From assembly GCA_017523995.1 (NCBI GenBank), contig JAFWUX010000057.1:1-64000 (forward strand): a stretch of DNA of 64,000 bases, in the 5' to 3' direction. Made by a program: the position numbers and the translations under genes. Position 1 is the first letter of the stretch. Every line of letters starts with the position of its first letter. Positions 23,356 to 31,070 of this stretch are shown here, piece by piece. The DNA is from Oscillospiraceae bacterium. Lineage in GTDB: Bacteria; Bacillota_A; Clostridia; Oscillospirales; Ruminococcaceae. The notes below the pieces were generated by a model. That model was not told where the DNA came from, made no database searches, and was given only the letters and a program-made list of their open reading frames with translations.

Positions 23356-24246
23356 ATGAAGCCTGTGATTTTTACCGGTGCAGCTGTTGCACTCGTGACA
23401 CCGTTCAACGCGGACGGCACCGTCAACTATGATGAATTTGCAAGACTGATCGACTTCCAGATCGAGAACGGCACCGATGCACTCGTCATTGCCGGAACAA
23501 CCGGCGAAAGCTCGACACTTTCCGAGCAGGAGCACATCGACGTCATCAGGTTTGCTGTTGAGCACACAAAGCACCGTGTCCCGATCATTGCCGGTACGGG
23601 CAGCAACGCAACCGAGACCGCTGTGATGCTCTCCAAGGAGGCGGAGGCAGCAGGCGCAGATGCACTTCTGCTCGTCACACCGTACTATAACAAGACCTCC
23701 CAGCGCGGTCTGTATGTCCACTACAAGACGATCGCGGACAGCGTCAAGCTGCCGATCATCCTCTACAATGTACCGTCCCGCACGGGTCTCGGCATTGATG
23801 TGGAGACCGCTGCAAAGCTCGCGGAGATCGACAATATCGTTGCAATGAAGGATGCTGTCGGCAACATCACCTATACTGCAAACCTGATCGAGCGCTGCGG
23901 CGACAAGCTCGCTGTCTACAGCGGCAATGACGATCAGATCGTTCCGATGATGAGCCTCGGCGCAAAGGGCGTTATCTCGGTGCTCTCGAATGTTGCACCG
24001 AAGGAAACGCATGACATGTGCGCGGCTGCCCTCGCAGGCGATTACAAGACCGCTGCGGCGCTCCAGCTGAAGTATCTCAAGCTGATTCACGCGCTGTTCA
24101 TCGAGACCAACCCGATTCCGGTCAAGGAGGCTGTCAACCAGATGGGCTTCGCTGCCGGTGCATGTCGCCTGCCGCTCTACGAAATGGCGGATGAGACAAA
24201 GGCTGTCCTCGTCGCTGAGATGAAGAAGCAGGGTCTGCTCAAGTAA
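23356..24246 (+). CDS. dapA: 4-hydroxy-tetrahydrodipicolinate synthase
   Basis: The 296-residue TIM-barrel aldolase condenses pyruvate with aspartate semialdehyde. Landmarks are ALVIAGTTGESSTLSEQEH, PYYNKTSQRGLYVHYKTIAD with the active-site tyrosine, the Schiff-base lysine in IVAMKDAVGN and YSGNDDQIVPMMSLGAKGVI. Length is normal. It follows the two unknown genes and precedes dapB; a strong hairpin lies between dapA and dapB. Confidence 0.96.
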   Translation: MKPVIFTGAAVALVTPFNADGTVNYDEFARLIDFQIENGTDALVIAGTTGESSTLSEQEHIDVIRFAVEHTKHRVPIIAGTGSNATETAVMLSKEAEAAGADALLLVTPYYNKTSQRGLYVHYKTIADSVKLPIILYNVPSRTGLGIDVETAAKLAEIDNIVAMKDAVGNITYTANLIERCGDKLAVYSGNDDQIVPMMSLGAKGVISVLSNVAPKETHDMCAAALAGDYKTAAALQLKYLKLIHALFIETNPIPVKEAVNQMGFAAGACRLPLYEMADETKAVLVAEMKKQGLLK

Positions 24247-24252
24247 AAATCA

Positions 24253-24289
24253 GCAATGCCGTCTGGAGCAGGTATTCAGACGGCATTGC
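24253..24289 (+). other. Intercistronic hairpin between dapA and dapB
   Basis: GCAATGCCGTCTG pairs perfectly with CAGACGGCATTGC (13 bp, 11-base loop). No T-run follows, so it may be an mRNA-stability or partial attenuation element and not a full terminator. Confidence 0.6.
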
Positions 24290-24318
24290 AGTATTATCAC
24301 ATGAAAGGAATGAAAAAC

Positions 24319-25077
24319 ATGATACGAATTGCAATCAGCGGAATCTGCGGACACATGGGCAGAAATGTCTATGCGGCAGTTTCCGAGCGCGAGGGCTGCG
24401 AAGTCTGCTGCGGCATTGATATCGGGGACGGCTCCGCTCTGCCGGTTCCGGTTTACAAGACCCCTGCCGAGATGCAGGAAAAGCCCGATGTCATCATCGA
24501 CTACAGCCACCCGAGTACGCTGGACGGTCTGCTCGCCTATGCACAGGCGACCGGTACGCCGGTTGTGCTGGCAACCACCGGTTATTCCGATGCACAGCTC
24601 GCACAGATTCAGGCGGCATCCGCAAATGTCGCGCTGTTCTCCTCGTTCAATATGTCGATCGGCATTCAGCTCCTGATCGCGCTCTCGAAGAAGGCGGCGG
24701 CGGTGCTCGGCAATCAGTTCGATGTCGAGATCATCGAGAAGCACCACAACCAGAAGATCGACGCGCCCTCCGGCACTGCACTGATGCTCGCAAACGCACT
24801 CTGCGAAGAATATGAGCCGAAAAAGCATCCGGTCTATGACCGCCACAGTGTCCGCAAAAAGCGCGAGATCACCGAGATCGGCATGCATTCGATCCGCGGC
24901 GGCACAATTGTCGGTGAGCATGAGGTGCTGTTCGCCGGTCCGGATGAGTGCATCTCTCTCAAGCATACGGCATCCTCCAAGCGCGTGTTCGCAGAGGGCT
25001 CCGTGAATGCTGCGCTCTTCCTCGTCGGCAAAAAGCCGATGCTCTACGATATGACGCATATGCTTGACGAGGCGTAA
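24319..25077 (+). CDS. dapB: 4-hydroxy-tetrahydrodipicolinate reductase
   Basis: The 252-residue enzyme reduces the DapA product with NAD(P)H. The cofactor loop is ISGICGHMGRNVYAA, SSFNMSIGIQLLIALSKKAA is the hinge region and IEKHHNQKIDAPSGTALMLA is the signature with the catalytic His-His-Lys set. VYDRHSVRKKREI and IVGEHEVLFAG close the substrate domain. ATG 24319 has AAAGGA nine bases upstream; the longer reading starts in the preceding hairpin. Last gene of the riboswitch operon, followed by a terminator. Confidence 0.96.
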   Translation: MIRIAISGICGHMGRNVYAAVSEREGCEVCCGIDIGDGSALPVPVYKTPAEMQEKPDVIIDYSHPSTLDGLLAYAQATGTPVVLATTGYSDAQLAQIQAASANVALFSSFNMSIGIQLLIALSKKAAAVLGNQFDVEIIEKHHNQKIDAPSGTALMLANALCEEYEPKKHPVYDRHSVRKKREITEIGMHSIRGGTIVGEHEVLFAGPDECISLKHTASSKRVFAEGSVNAALFLVGKKPMLYDMTHMLDEA

Positions 25078-25095
25078 ATACATAAATGGATATGA

Positions 25096-25140
25096 AAAGC
25101 CGCTCAATTTGCATCACGCAGAATTGAGCGGCTTTCTTTT
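25096..25140. terminator. Bidirectional terminator between dapB and the amidohydrolase
   Basis: AAAGCCGCTCAATT pairs with AATTGAGCGGCTTT, followed by CTTTT on the plus strand. It serves two convergent units. Confidence 0.88.
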
Positions 25141-25148
25141 GCCGTTTG

Positions 25149-26417
25149 TCACTTTGTCAGGCGGTCGATGCGGCTCTTTGTATCCGCAAGAACCTCCTCC
25201 GGCGAGACACCGATGAAGTATTCGCCGTTTTCATAGAGAATCTTTCCGGCGCACATGGTCAGCATGACATTCGCACGGTCGCCGTTGAGCACAAGGCTCT
25301 CGGGGATGTGGTGCGTCGGCTGAAGATTCGGCGCCTGCAGGTTGATCTCGATCAGATCCGCCTGCTTTCCGACTGCCAGAATATCGCAGTCATCAAGCCC
25401 CATTGCGCGCGCAGAACCGACAGTCGCCGCGCGAAGCATCGCTGCCGCCGGAATCGCTGCCGCATCCATATGACGGAGCTTCTGCAGCACCGCACCGAGA
25501 TACATCTCCCGGAACATATCCAGCGCATTGTTCGACGCAGCGCCGTCCGTGCCGAGGGCGAGATTGACGCCTTCGTTCAGTGCCTCTTTCAGCGGCGCAA
25601 TGCCGCTTGCGAGCTTCGCATTCGAGGCAGGGCACGAGACCATCCACAGACCGTTGCGCTTGAACAACGCGCGATCCGCTTCATCGAACCAGACGCCGTG
25701 GAATCCGCCGCCGCCGTATTCCCAGAGCCCGATCGACTCGAAATACTGCGCGGGCGATGCGCCATGCCGCTCGATGCACTCGCGCTGCTCCTTTTCCGTC
25801 TCGCTGATATGCGTGTAGACAGGCTGCTTTTCGGCATGTGCAAGCTCTGCAACGCCGCGGTGCAGGCTCTCATCACTGGTGTATTCCGCGTGAAAACCGA
25901 GCCGGTAGCCGATGCGCGGGTGAATATTGCGGAACTTCTGAAACTGATCGTTCAGGCGCTCGACATCCTTTGCAGAGCCGTTGATGCTGCCGCAGAGAAT
26001 GCCGCGCATGCCGCACTCAATCGCCGCCTGCACCGTGCTGTCCGGATAGAAATACATATCGAAGAACGCCGTTGTGCCGGATGCGATATACTCGAGATTT
26101 GCAAGGCGGTCAAACGCATAGACATCCTCGGCGGTCAGTCTGTCCTCATAGGGAAAGACCTTCTCAAAGAGCCATGTCTGCAGCGGAACATCCTCTGCAA
26201 AGGAGCGCAGGAACGTCATTGCCGAATGCGTATGTGCGTTTTTGAAGCTCGGCATCAGCAGATTGCCTTTGACGTCGATCTCGCGCTCAAACGCGGGCAG
26301 CTCCGCGGGCGTTTTGCCGATATAGCTGATCTTGTCGCCGTCTGTCCAGAGTTCCCCCTGCTGCACGGTGCATTCCTCAGCCATTGTCATGATATTTGCA
26401 TTGTAAAACCGGATCAT
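25149..26417 (-). CDS. mtaD: Amidohydrolase, S-adenosylhomocysteine/methylthioadenosine deaminase type
   Basis: The 422-residue enzyme has the metal-dependent amidohydrolase fold. Metal ligands are visible in MPSFKNAHTHSAMTFLRSFA (HxH), FHAEYTSDESLHRG, THISETEKEQ and LGTDGAASNNALDMF. These and the N-terminal IMTMAEECTVQQGELWTDGD strand pair fit the MtaD/SAH-deaminase clade of the chlorohydrolase family, which converts SAH, MTA or adenosine to the inosyl form. Genes for SAH hydrolase and purine nucleoside phosphorylase are upstream on the same strand, which supports this substrate range. Guanine deaminase-like specificity cannot be excluded. Confidence 0.8.
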   Translation of the reverse strand: MIRFYNANIMTMAEECTVQQGELWTDGDKISYIGKTPAELPAFEREIDVKGNLLMPSFKNAHTHSAMTFLRSFAEDVPLQTWLFEKVFPYEDRLTAEDVYAFDRLANLEYIASGTTAFFDMYFYPDSTVQAAIECGMRGILCGSINGSAKDVERLNDQFQKFRNIHPRIGYRLGFHAEYTSDESLHRGVAELAHAEKQPVYTHISETEKEQRECIERHGASPAQYFESIGLWEYGGGGFHGVWFDEADRALFKRNGLWMVSCPASNAKLASGIAPLKEALNEGVNLALGTDGAASNNALDMFREMYLGAVLQKLRHMDAAAIPAAAMLRAATVGSARAMGLDDCDILAVGKQADLIEINLQAPNLQPTHHIPESLVLNGDRANVMLTMCAGKILYENGEYFIGVSPEEVLADTKSRIDRLTK

Positions 26418-26471
26418 TTTCTTTCCTTTCTAAGGGATCACTGATGAAAGTGCCTCCGGCGGGGTATGGGG

Positions 26472-26534
26472 CACAGTTTGCGCAGCAATCCTGCAAAGCC
26501 CACATTTCAAACCCATCGAAGATACCGATTTACT
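26472..26534. repeat. Dispersed intergenic repeat, copy 3 (second block only)
   Basis: ACAGTTTGCGCAGCAAT followed by CTGCAA, TTTCAAACCCATCGAA and a TTTAC end matches 18409-18467 with scattered differences. It lies in the gap between the PNP and amidohydrolase genes. Confidence 0.55.
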
Positions 26535-26559
26535 CAGAGTTTTCCGAATTGTTGAAGCA

Positions 26560-27168
26560 TTATCCCTGCTGACCGCCTGCCTGCCGCAGCGCATCCTGCA
26601 TGGATTCGACGGCAATCTGGATATTCGCAATCTCCTCGGCAGAGCTGGTAAAGGCGGCAGTCCCCTGCATCGTGAGATAGGAGCCGTAATAATCGAGCAG
26701 CTGCTGCCCGTGCGCCAGAATCTTCATGATCTGTGCATTGCCGTATTCGCGGTAAACGGGGTCGCTGATGCGGTCATACTGGAAAAAGCTGATCAGCTGC
26801 AGAAACTGCGTCATGATGCCATAAAAGACCTGCTCCATCTGATCATAGAGCGAATCGGCGCGCTGGGCTTTCTCGAGTTTCCTGCGCATCGCCTGCCGCT
26901 CGTGAAAAATATTGATCTCGCGGACGGCATTCTGCAGCCAGTTTTTGACCGTCTCCCCGAAAATGCCGAGCGAAAACGTCCGCGCGGAATCGGAGACGAA
27001 TGTATATTCCTTCGAGAGGATATAGCGCCGGAAGTCCGAATCCATGCCGTTGTTTTTCAGCAGGTCAACCGTCAGGGCATAGTTCACCTTTGTGTGGCTG
27101 CGCAGATGCCGTTTCTCCCAGTGCTCGATCTGCCGGAGCGTTTTTTCTCCCCTGCCGTTTTTGCCCAT
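26560..27168 (-). other. Internal start: second domain of the PNP fusion
   Basis: ATG at 27168 is preceded by AAAGGA-9-ATG in frame with the phosphorylase, with no stop codon between. If used it would yield a 202-residue helical protein. Function unknown. Confidence 0.45.
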
Positions 27169-28026
27169 AGATGCGTCTTCCTTTCGCGTTTGCTGTCTGA
27201 TGACCCTGCCGATCTCCTCGATCGCCTGCCGGACAAGCTGCTCGAACTGCGGTGCAGCCTTGTCGCCCGCCTCCTTGACCTCCTCATGTGTCAGCGGATG
27301 CGGCGAGATGCCTGCCGCGAGATTGCTGATGCACGATACGCCGCAGATTTCCATGCCGCAGTGCCGTGCCGCAATCGCTTCGATCGCCGTGCTCATGCCG
27401 ACTGCATCCGCGCCGAGCAGCCGGAACATCCGGATTTCTGCCGGTGACTCATATGCAGGGCCGGCCGTCTGAACATAGACGCCCTCTTTCAGCGGAATCA
27501 TCGCATTGATTGCAATTCTCCGGATGATCTGATTGATCCGCTTGCTGTAGATTGCGCTCATATCAGGGAACCGGACACCCAGCTCACTGAGATTCTGACC
27601 GCGCAGCGGCGAGGGCACAAAGCTCGAAATCTGATCGGTGATCAGCATGAATTCGCCCGCTTGCATACCCGCCTGAATGCCGCCTGCCGCATTCGTCAGA
27701 AAGAGCACCTTTGCGCCGAGCAGATGCAGCAGCCGGACCGGCAGAACAGCCTCCTGCGGCGTATAACCCTCATACATATGCACTCTGCCCTGCATCACCG
27801 CAACCGGCACGCCGTCGCAGTAGCCGAAGACAAAGCGTCCTGCATGACCTGCGACCGTTGAGACCGGAAAGTTCGGGATATCCGCATAGGCAAGCGTCTC
27901 TTTGACGTCGATCTTATCCGCAAAGCCGCCGAGACCCGAGCCGAGAATCAGCGCGATCTTCGGTTTGAAGCTGATGCGCTCTTTTACAAAATCATAGCAT
28001 GCTGTAAGCTGTTCCTGTACCGTCAT
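26560..28026 (-). CDS. punA: Purine nucleoside phosphorylase fused to an unknown helical domain
   Basis: Residues 1-272 are a trimeric-type inosine/guanosine phosphorylase: IALILGSGLGGFADKI, VAGHAGRFVFGYCDG, QGRVHMYEGYTPQEAVLPVR, TNAAGGI and GPAYESPAEIRMFRLLGADAVGMST. The enzyme splits inosine or guanosine to base and ribose-1-phosphate. The remaining 200 residues, from MGKNGRGEKTLRQIEHWEKR, are helical and unknown to me (HLRSHTKVNYALTVDLLKNN, SFFQYDRISDPVYREYGNAQ). An AAAGGA site nine bases before Met287 (27168) suggests the second part was, or still is, translated separately. The upstream gene overlaps its ATG by four bases. Confidence 0.85.
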   Translation of the reverse strand: MTVQEQLTACYDFVKERISFKPKIALILGSGLGGFADKIDVKETLAYADIPNFPVSTVAGHAGRFVFGYCDGVPVAVMQGRVHMYEGYTPQEAVLPVRLLHLLGAKVLFLTNAAGGIQAGMQAGEFMLITDQISSFVPSPLRGQNLSELGVRFPDMSAIYSKRINQIIRRIAINAMIPLKEGVYVQTAGPAYESPAEIRMFRLLGADAVGMSTAIEAIAARHCGMEICGVSCISNLAAGISPHPLTHEEVKEAGDKAAPQFEQLVRQAIEEIGRVIRQQTRKEDASMGKNGRGEKTLRQIEHWEKRHLRSHTKVNYALTVDLLKNNGMDSDFRRYILSKEYTFVSDSARTFSLGIFGETVKNWLQNAVREINIFHERQAMRRKLEKAQRADSLYDQMEQVFYGIMTQFLQLISFFQYDRISDPVYREYGNAQIMKILAHGQQLLDYYGSYLTMQGTAAFTSSAEEIANIQIAVESMQDALRQAGGQQG

Positions 28027-28622
28027 ACGTGCGGCACCTCCTTATCGTCACCTGTCTGAATCACCGGCTCCGGATTCTCCACCGGAACATCCGGATGCTC
28101 GATAATCTGCGCTTCGGGGTTTTCAAATACGGAGACCTCGGGCTTTTCAAAAGTCCCCTCAGGATTTTCCGGCACTGCATGGAGCTGCTCCGGCACTGCC
28201 TCCGGCTTCTCATAGACAGCGTCACGCTGCTGCAGTCCCTTTTCGACCTGCTCGATGCTCTCCGTCAGCCTGCGCTGGAGACGGTCGCCGTGATAGCCGA
28301 TCAGATTGATGCTGCGCTCCATCGTGTGCTGCAGGGCATCAGCGGTCTCATTCAGCTTTGCAATGACGGCGTCATTCGTTGTATCCGGCGAGAGATAGGC
28401 GCCGATCTGCCGCTCCATCGCGCTGATCTGGCTGCCCATTGTGTCGAGGCTTTCGGTCAGCAGTTTGAGCTGTGCCGTCTGCATGTTGGCAAGTGTATCG
28501 GATGTGTCATTCAGCTTTTTGACCATGTACGCGGAATACCGCTCGACCTTGCCGTCCAGCGCGTCGAGCTTCTGATCCATTTTGGTCAGGAAATCCGCAA
28601 GGGCATTTGCTGCTTCGCTCAT
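28023..28622 (-). CDS. Coiled-coil protein with Glu-Asn-Pro-rich tail
   Basis: The 199-residue product has a long helical, probably coiled-coil region at about 1-130 (FLTKMDQKLDALDGKVERYS, ALQHTMERSINLIGYHGDRL). A disordered tail repeats PE-containing units (AVPENPEGTFEKPEVSVFEN, then VPVENPEPV). It has no membrane segment or signal. AAGGAGG precedes the ATG, and its stop overlaps the PNP start (ATGA), so it is translationally coupled to that gene. It may be a scaffold or partner for the unknown PNP domain; this is inference. Confidence 0.75.
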   Translation of the reverse strand: MSEAANALADFLTKMDQKLDALDGKVERYSAYMVKKLNDTSDTLANMQTAQLKLLTESLDTMGSQISAMERQIGAYLSPDTTNDAVIAKLNETADALQHTMERSINLIGYHGDRLQRRLTESIEQVEKGLQQRDAVYEKPEAVPEQLHAVPENPEGTFEKPEVSVFENPEAQIIEHPDVPVENPEPVIQTGDDKEVPHV

Positions 28623-28657
28623 AAAAAGACCTCCTTTTTATCTGATGCGGTTTGTAT

Positions 28658-29908
28658 TCAGTCTGCGTCAGCGCCGTAAAGATATACGCGCTGTTCTTCG
28701 GTCAGGGTGTCGATTTCGATCTCCATGCTGCTGAGCTTTCTGCGTGCGACCGCTTCATCGACTTCGCGCGGGACATTGTTGAGCACGCTCGCGACATTTC
28801 CGCGGTTCCGGATGAGCCACTCTGCACTGAGCGCCTGAATCGCAAAGCTCATATCCATGATTTCCGCCGGATGACCGTCACCGGCTGCGAGATTGACAAG
28901 GCGTCCCTCTGCAATGACGTAGATCGTCACGCCGTTCGGGAGTGTGTAGCCCATGATGTTATTGCGCGCCTCGAACGATTTGACCGCAAGCTTTCTGAGC
29001 CCCGCCATATCGACCTCGACATCGAAATGTCCGGCATTGCAGAGGATCGCGCCCTCATGCATATTGAGGAAGCTCTTTTCGGTAATGACATGATTGCAGC
29101 CTGTCACGGTGACGAAGAAATCACCTATTTTTGCGGCATCCTCCATTTTCATGACGGTAAAGCCGTCCATGACAGCCTCAATCGCCTTGACCGGATCAAC
29201 CTCTGTGACAATGACCTTTGCGCCGAGCCCCTTTGCGCGCATCGCCGCGCCTTTGCCGCACCAGCCGTAGCCCGCGATGACAACGGTCTTGCCCGCGACA
29301 ATCAGGTTTGTTGTCCGGTTGATGCCGTCCCAGACGGACTGACCGGTGCCGTAGCGGTTATCAAAGAGATGCTTGCAATCCGCATCGTTGACGAGCATCA
29401 TCGGGAATTTCAGCTCGCCCGCCTTTGCCATTGCCTTCAGGCGCAGGATGCCGGTGGTGGTCTCCTCGCAGCCGCCGATCACGTTTTCGAGATACTGCGG
29501 ATACTCCTTGTGAATCAGCGTGACAAGGTCGCCGCCGTCATCAATGATGAAATGCGGCTGTGCCTCGATCACGCGGCGGGTGTGCGCCTCGTATTCCTCC
29601 GGCGTTGTGCCGTGCCATGCAAAGACGTTCAGTCCGCCGTGGACAAGCGCCGCCGCGACATCATCCTGCGTGGAAAGCGGATTGGAGCCGGTGATATACA
29701 TTTCTGCGCCGCCTGCTGCCATCACGCGGCAGAGATACGCGGTTTTCGCCTCAAGGTGAATCGAGAGTGCAATGCGCTTGCCTGCAAAGGGCTTCGTCTT
29801 TGCAAAGTCCGCCTCGATGCTCCGCAAAAGCGGCATGTTGCTCTTGACCCACTGGATTTTCTGTTCGCCGCTCTCCCAGAGCGACAGGTCACGGATTTCG
29901 CTGTTCAT
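28658..29908 (-). CDS. ahcY: Adenosylhomocysteinase
   Basis: The 416-residue enzyme hydrolyses S-adenosylhomocysteine to homocysteine and adenosine, relieving methyltransferase inhibition. Landmarks are ALSIHLEAKTAYLCRVMAAG, GTTPEEYEAHTRRVIE, LVNDADCKHLFDNRYGTGQS and the NAD loop VIAGYGWCGKGAAMRAKGLG. It ends LYGADAD without the C-terminal KPxxYRY seen in longer homologues, as in many anaerobic bacteria. AAGGAG precedes the ATG. First gene of the SAH/nucleoside salvage unit; 35 bases separate it from the coiled-coil gene. Confidence 0.95.
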   Translation of the reverse strand: MNSEIRDLSLWESGEQKIQWVKSNMPLLRSIEADFAKTKPFAGKRIALSIHLEAKTAYLCRVMAAGGAEMYITGSNPLSTQDDVAAALVHGGLNVFAWHGTTPEEYEAHTRRVIEAQPHFIIDDGGDLVTLIHKEYPQYLENVIGGCEETTTGILRLKAMAKAGELKFPMMLVNDADCKHLFDNRYGTGQSVWDGINRTTNLIVAGKTVVIAGYGWCGKGAAMRAKGLGAKVIVTEVDPVKAIEAVMDGFTVMKMEDAAKIGDFFVTVTGCNHVITEKSFLNMHEGAILCNAGHFDVEVDMAGLRKLAVKSFEARNNIMGYTLPNGVTIYVIAEGRLVNLAAGDGHPAEIMDMSFAIQALSAEWLIRNRGNVASVLNNVPREVDEAVARRKLSSMEIEIDTLTEEQRVYLYGADAD

Positions 29909-29986
29909 AGATCATTGCTCCTTTTCACGGTATTGCAGGCAGATTCGACCGCCTGCGCTGCTGGAATGTATGTCATATCATGCAGA

Positions 29987-30772
29987 TCACAGTGCTGCGG
30001 TGAGATCGGCATCTGTGTACTGTTTTGAAATGAAAACTGTGTGCTGCGCCGGAAACAGCTCTTTGCAGATCTGCAGTTCCAATGCCTGACGCTGCTCGAG
30101 ATGTGCGATAATCCCTGCCTCTCCGCTGACGCCGTGCGCCTTTGCATAGGGCGATTCATCAAAGAAGCCGCAGAGTGCGGAAAACCACACCTCGTTTCCG
30201 GCTTCGTCCGTCCGCTCCTTTCGCATCGCGCGCAGACTTTCCGGCACGTTCTCCGTTTTCAGGTAGATGATGCGGAAGTTCCTGTCCGACAGTACATCGC
30301 GGATTTCACGGAAAAAAGCCATGATTTCTGCTTTGGATGCATTCTGATAGAGAAGCAGATCGGTCACAATATTCTGGAACAGCGCACATTCAAATATCAT
30401 GCCGTCGCCGTTCCAGTCTGCAAACCGCTGCAGAATCAATGCGCGGAAATCTTCCTGCGGCAGTCTGCCGTTGTAGATTTCATACTGTTCCAGATCCTTG
30501 TAGAAGGCAGTGTTCTCCGTCCGGATTTTCGTGTAACAGATGATTTTCCGATTGTGCTCTGAATATGTATTCGCTTCAATCTCTGCAGCCAGCTCCGGAT
30601 ATTTTGCCATGATCGAACAATATTGCTGTTCATCCGTATAGGCGCACCATGCAAGCTCCGTCGGGCAGTAATCCCCCTCACGGAAAACCCTGCTCCCGCT
30701 GCACAGCTCCGAAAGCCTTGTGACCAGCGTACTTTTGCCGCTGCCCTGCAAGCCCTCCGCAAAATAATTCAT
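29987..30772 (-). CDS. P-loop NTPase, nucleoside-kinase-like, function unknown
   Basis: The 261-residue protein starts MNYFAEGLQGSGKSTLVTRL with a Walker A loop (GLQGSGKST) at residues 7-15. Later segments (RVFREGDYCPTELAW, MIFECALFQNIVTDLLLYQN, RIIYLKTENVPESLRAMRKE) look like the fold of nucleoside/thymidylate-like kinases, with an E/D-rich lid. I cannot name a substrate. ATG 30772 follows GAGAGGAG; the longer frame upstream crosses the promoter. Monocistronic, divergent from the NAPRTase operon. Confidence 0.75.
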   Translation of the reverse strand: MNYFAEGLQGSGKSTLVTRLSELCSGSRVFREGDYCPTELAWCAYTDEQQYCSIMAKYPELAAEIEANTYSEHNRKIICYTKIRTENTAFYKDLEQYEIYNGRLPQEDFRALILQRFADWNGDGMIFECALFQNIVTDLLLYQNASKAEIMAFFREIRDVLSDRNFRIIYLKTENVPESLRAMRKERTDEAGNEVWFSALCGFFDESPYAKAHGVSGEAGIIAHLEQRQALELQICKELFPAQHTVFISKQYTDADLTAAL

Positions 30773-30804
30773 GTCTATCGCTCCTCTCATGATGTACACC
30801 TCAT

Positions 30805-30833
30805 ATTTTACCATAAATCGCAATAAAAAGCAA
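30805..30833 (-). promoter_or_regulatory. Sigma-A promoter of the P-loop gene
   Basis: Minus-strand -35 TTGCTT (30828-30833) and -10 TAAAAT (30805-30810), 17-bp spacer. Confidence 0.65.
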
Positions 30834-30931
30834 CGGCTGCGCAAAAAAATAATCTGTTCGGTCAGGCTGACCCGAAGACGGGCGCCGGATTTCCGCCTGT
30901 AACGGTACATATTGCATTTTTGCCGAACTAC

Positions 30932-30960
30932 TTGACGAAACTGCGATTTTGTAGTAAAAT
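30932..30960 (+). promoter_or_regulatory. Sigma-A promoter of the second NAPRTase operon
   Basis: -35 TTGACG (30932-30937) and -10 TAAAAT (30955-30960), 17-bp spacer. The leader to the ATG is about 100 bases. Confidence 0.7.
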
Positions 30961-30975
30961 ATATAAGGATACAAA

Positions 30976-31024
30976 GCGCCGTTTTCCGGAATGCGGCAAA
31001 ACCGCACAAATCCGGCGTTTTCTG
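30976..31024 (+). promoter_or_regulatory. Structured leader, possible attenuator
   Basis: GCGCCG/CGGCGT outer arms, CCGGA/TCCGG and an inner GCGG-CAAAA-CCGC hairpin are followed by TTTTCTG. It could act as a weak terminator or attenuator in the 5' leader. No known NAD riboswitch was recognised. Confidence 0.4.
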
Positions 31025-31070
31025 CTTTGACAGAATTCTGCGCGCTGATACTGAAAAGAGGTACAATGCT

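Noticed and set aside
28029..28679. Possible CRISPR or tandem DNA repeat in the PE-rich tail region of the coiled-coil gene
   Set aside because: The repetition is short, imperfect and at protein level (ENPE/EKPE units); spacing is irregular and it is inside a coding frame.
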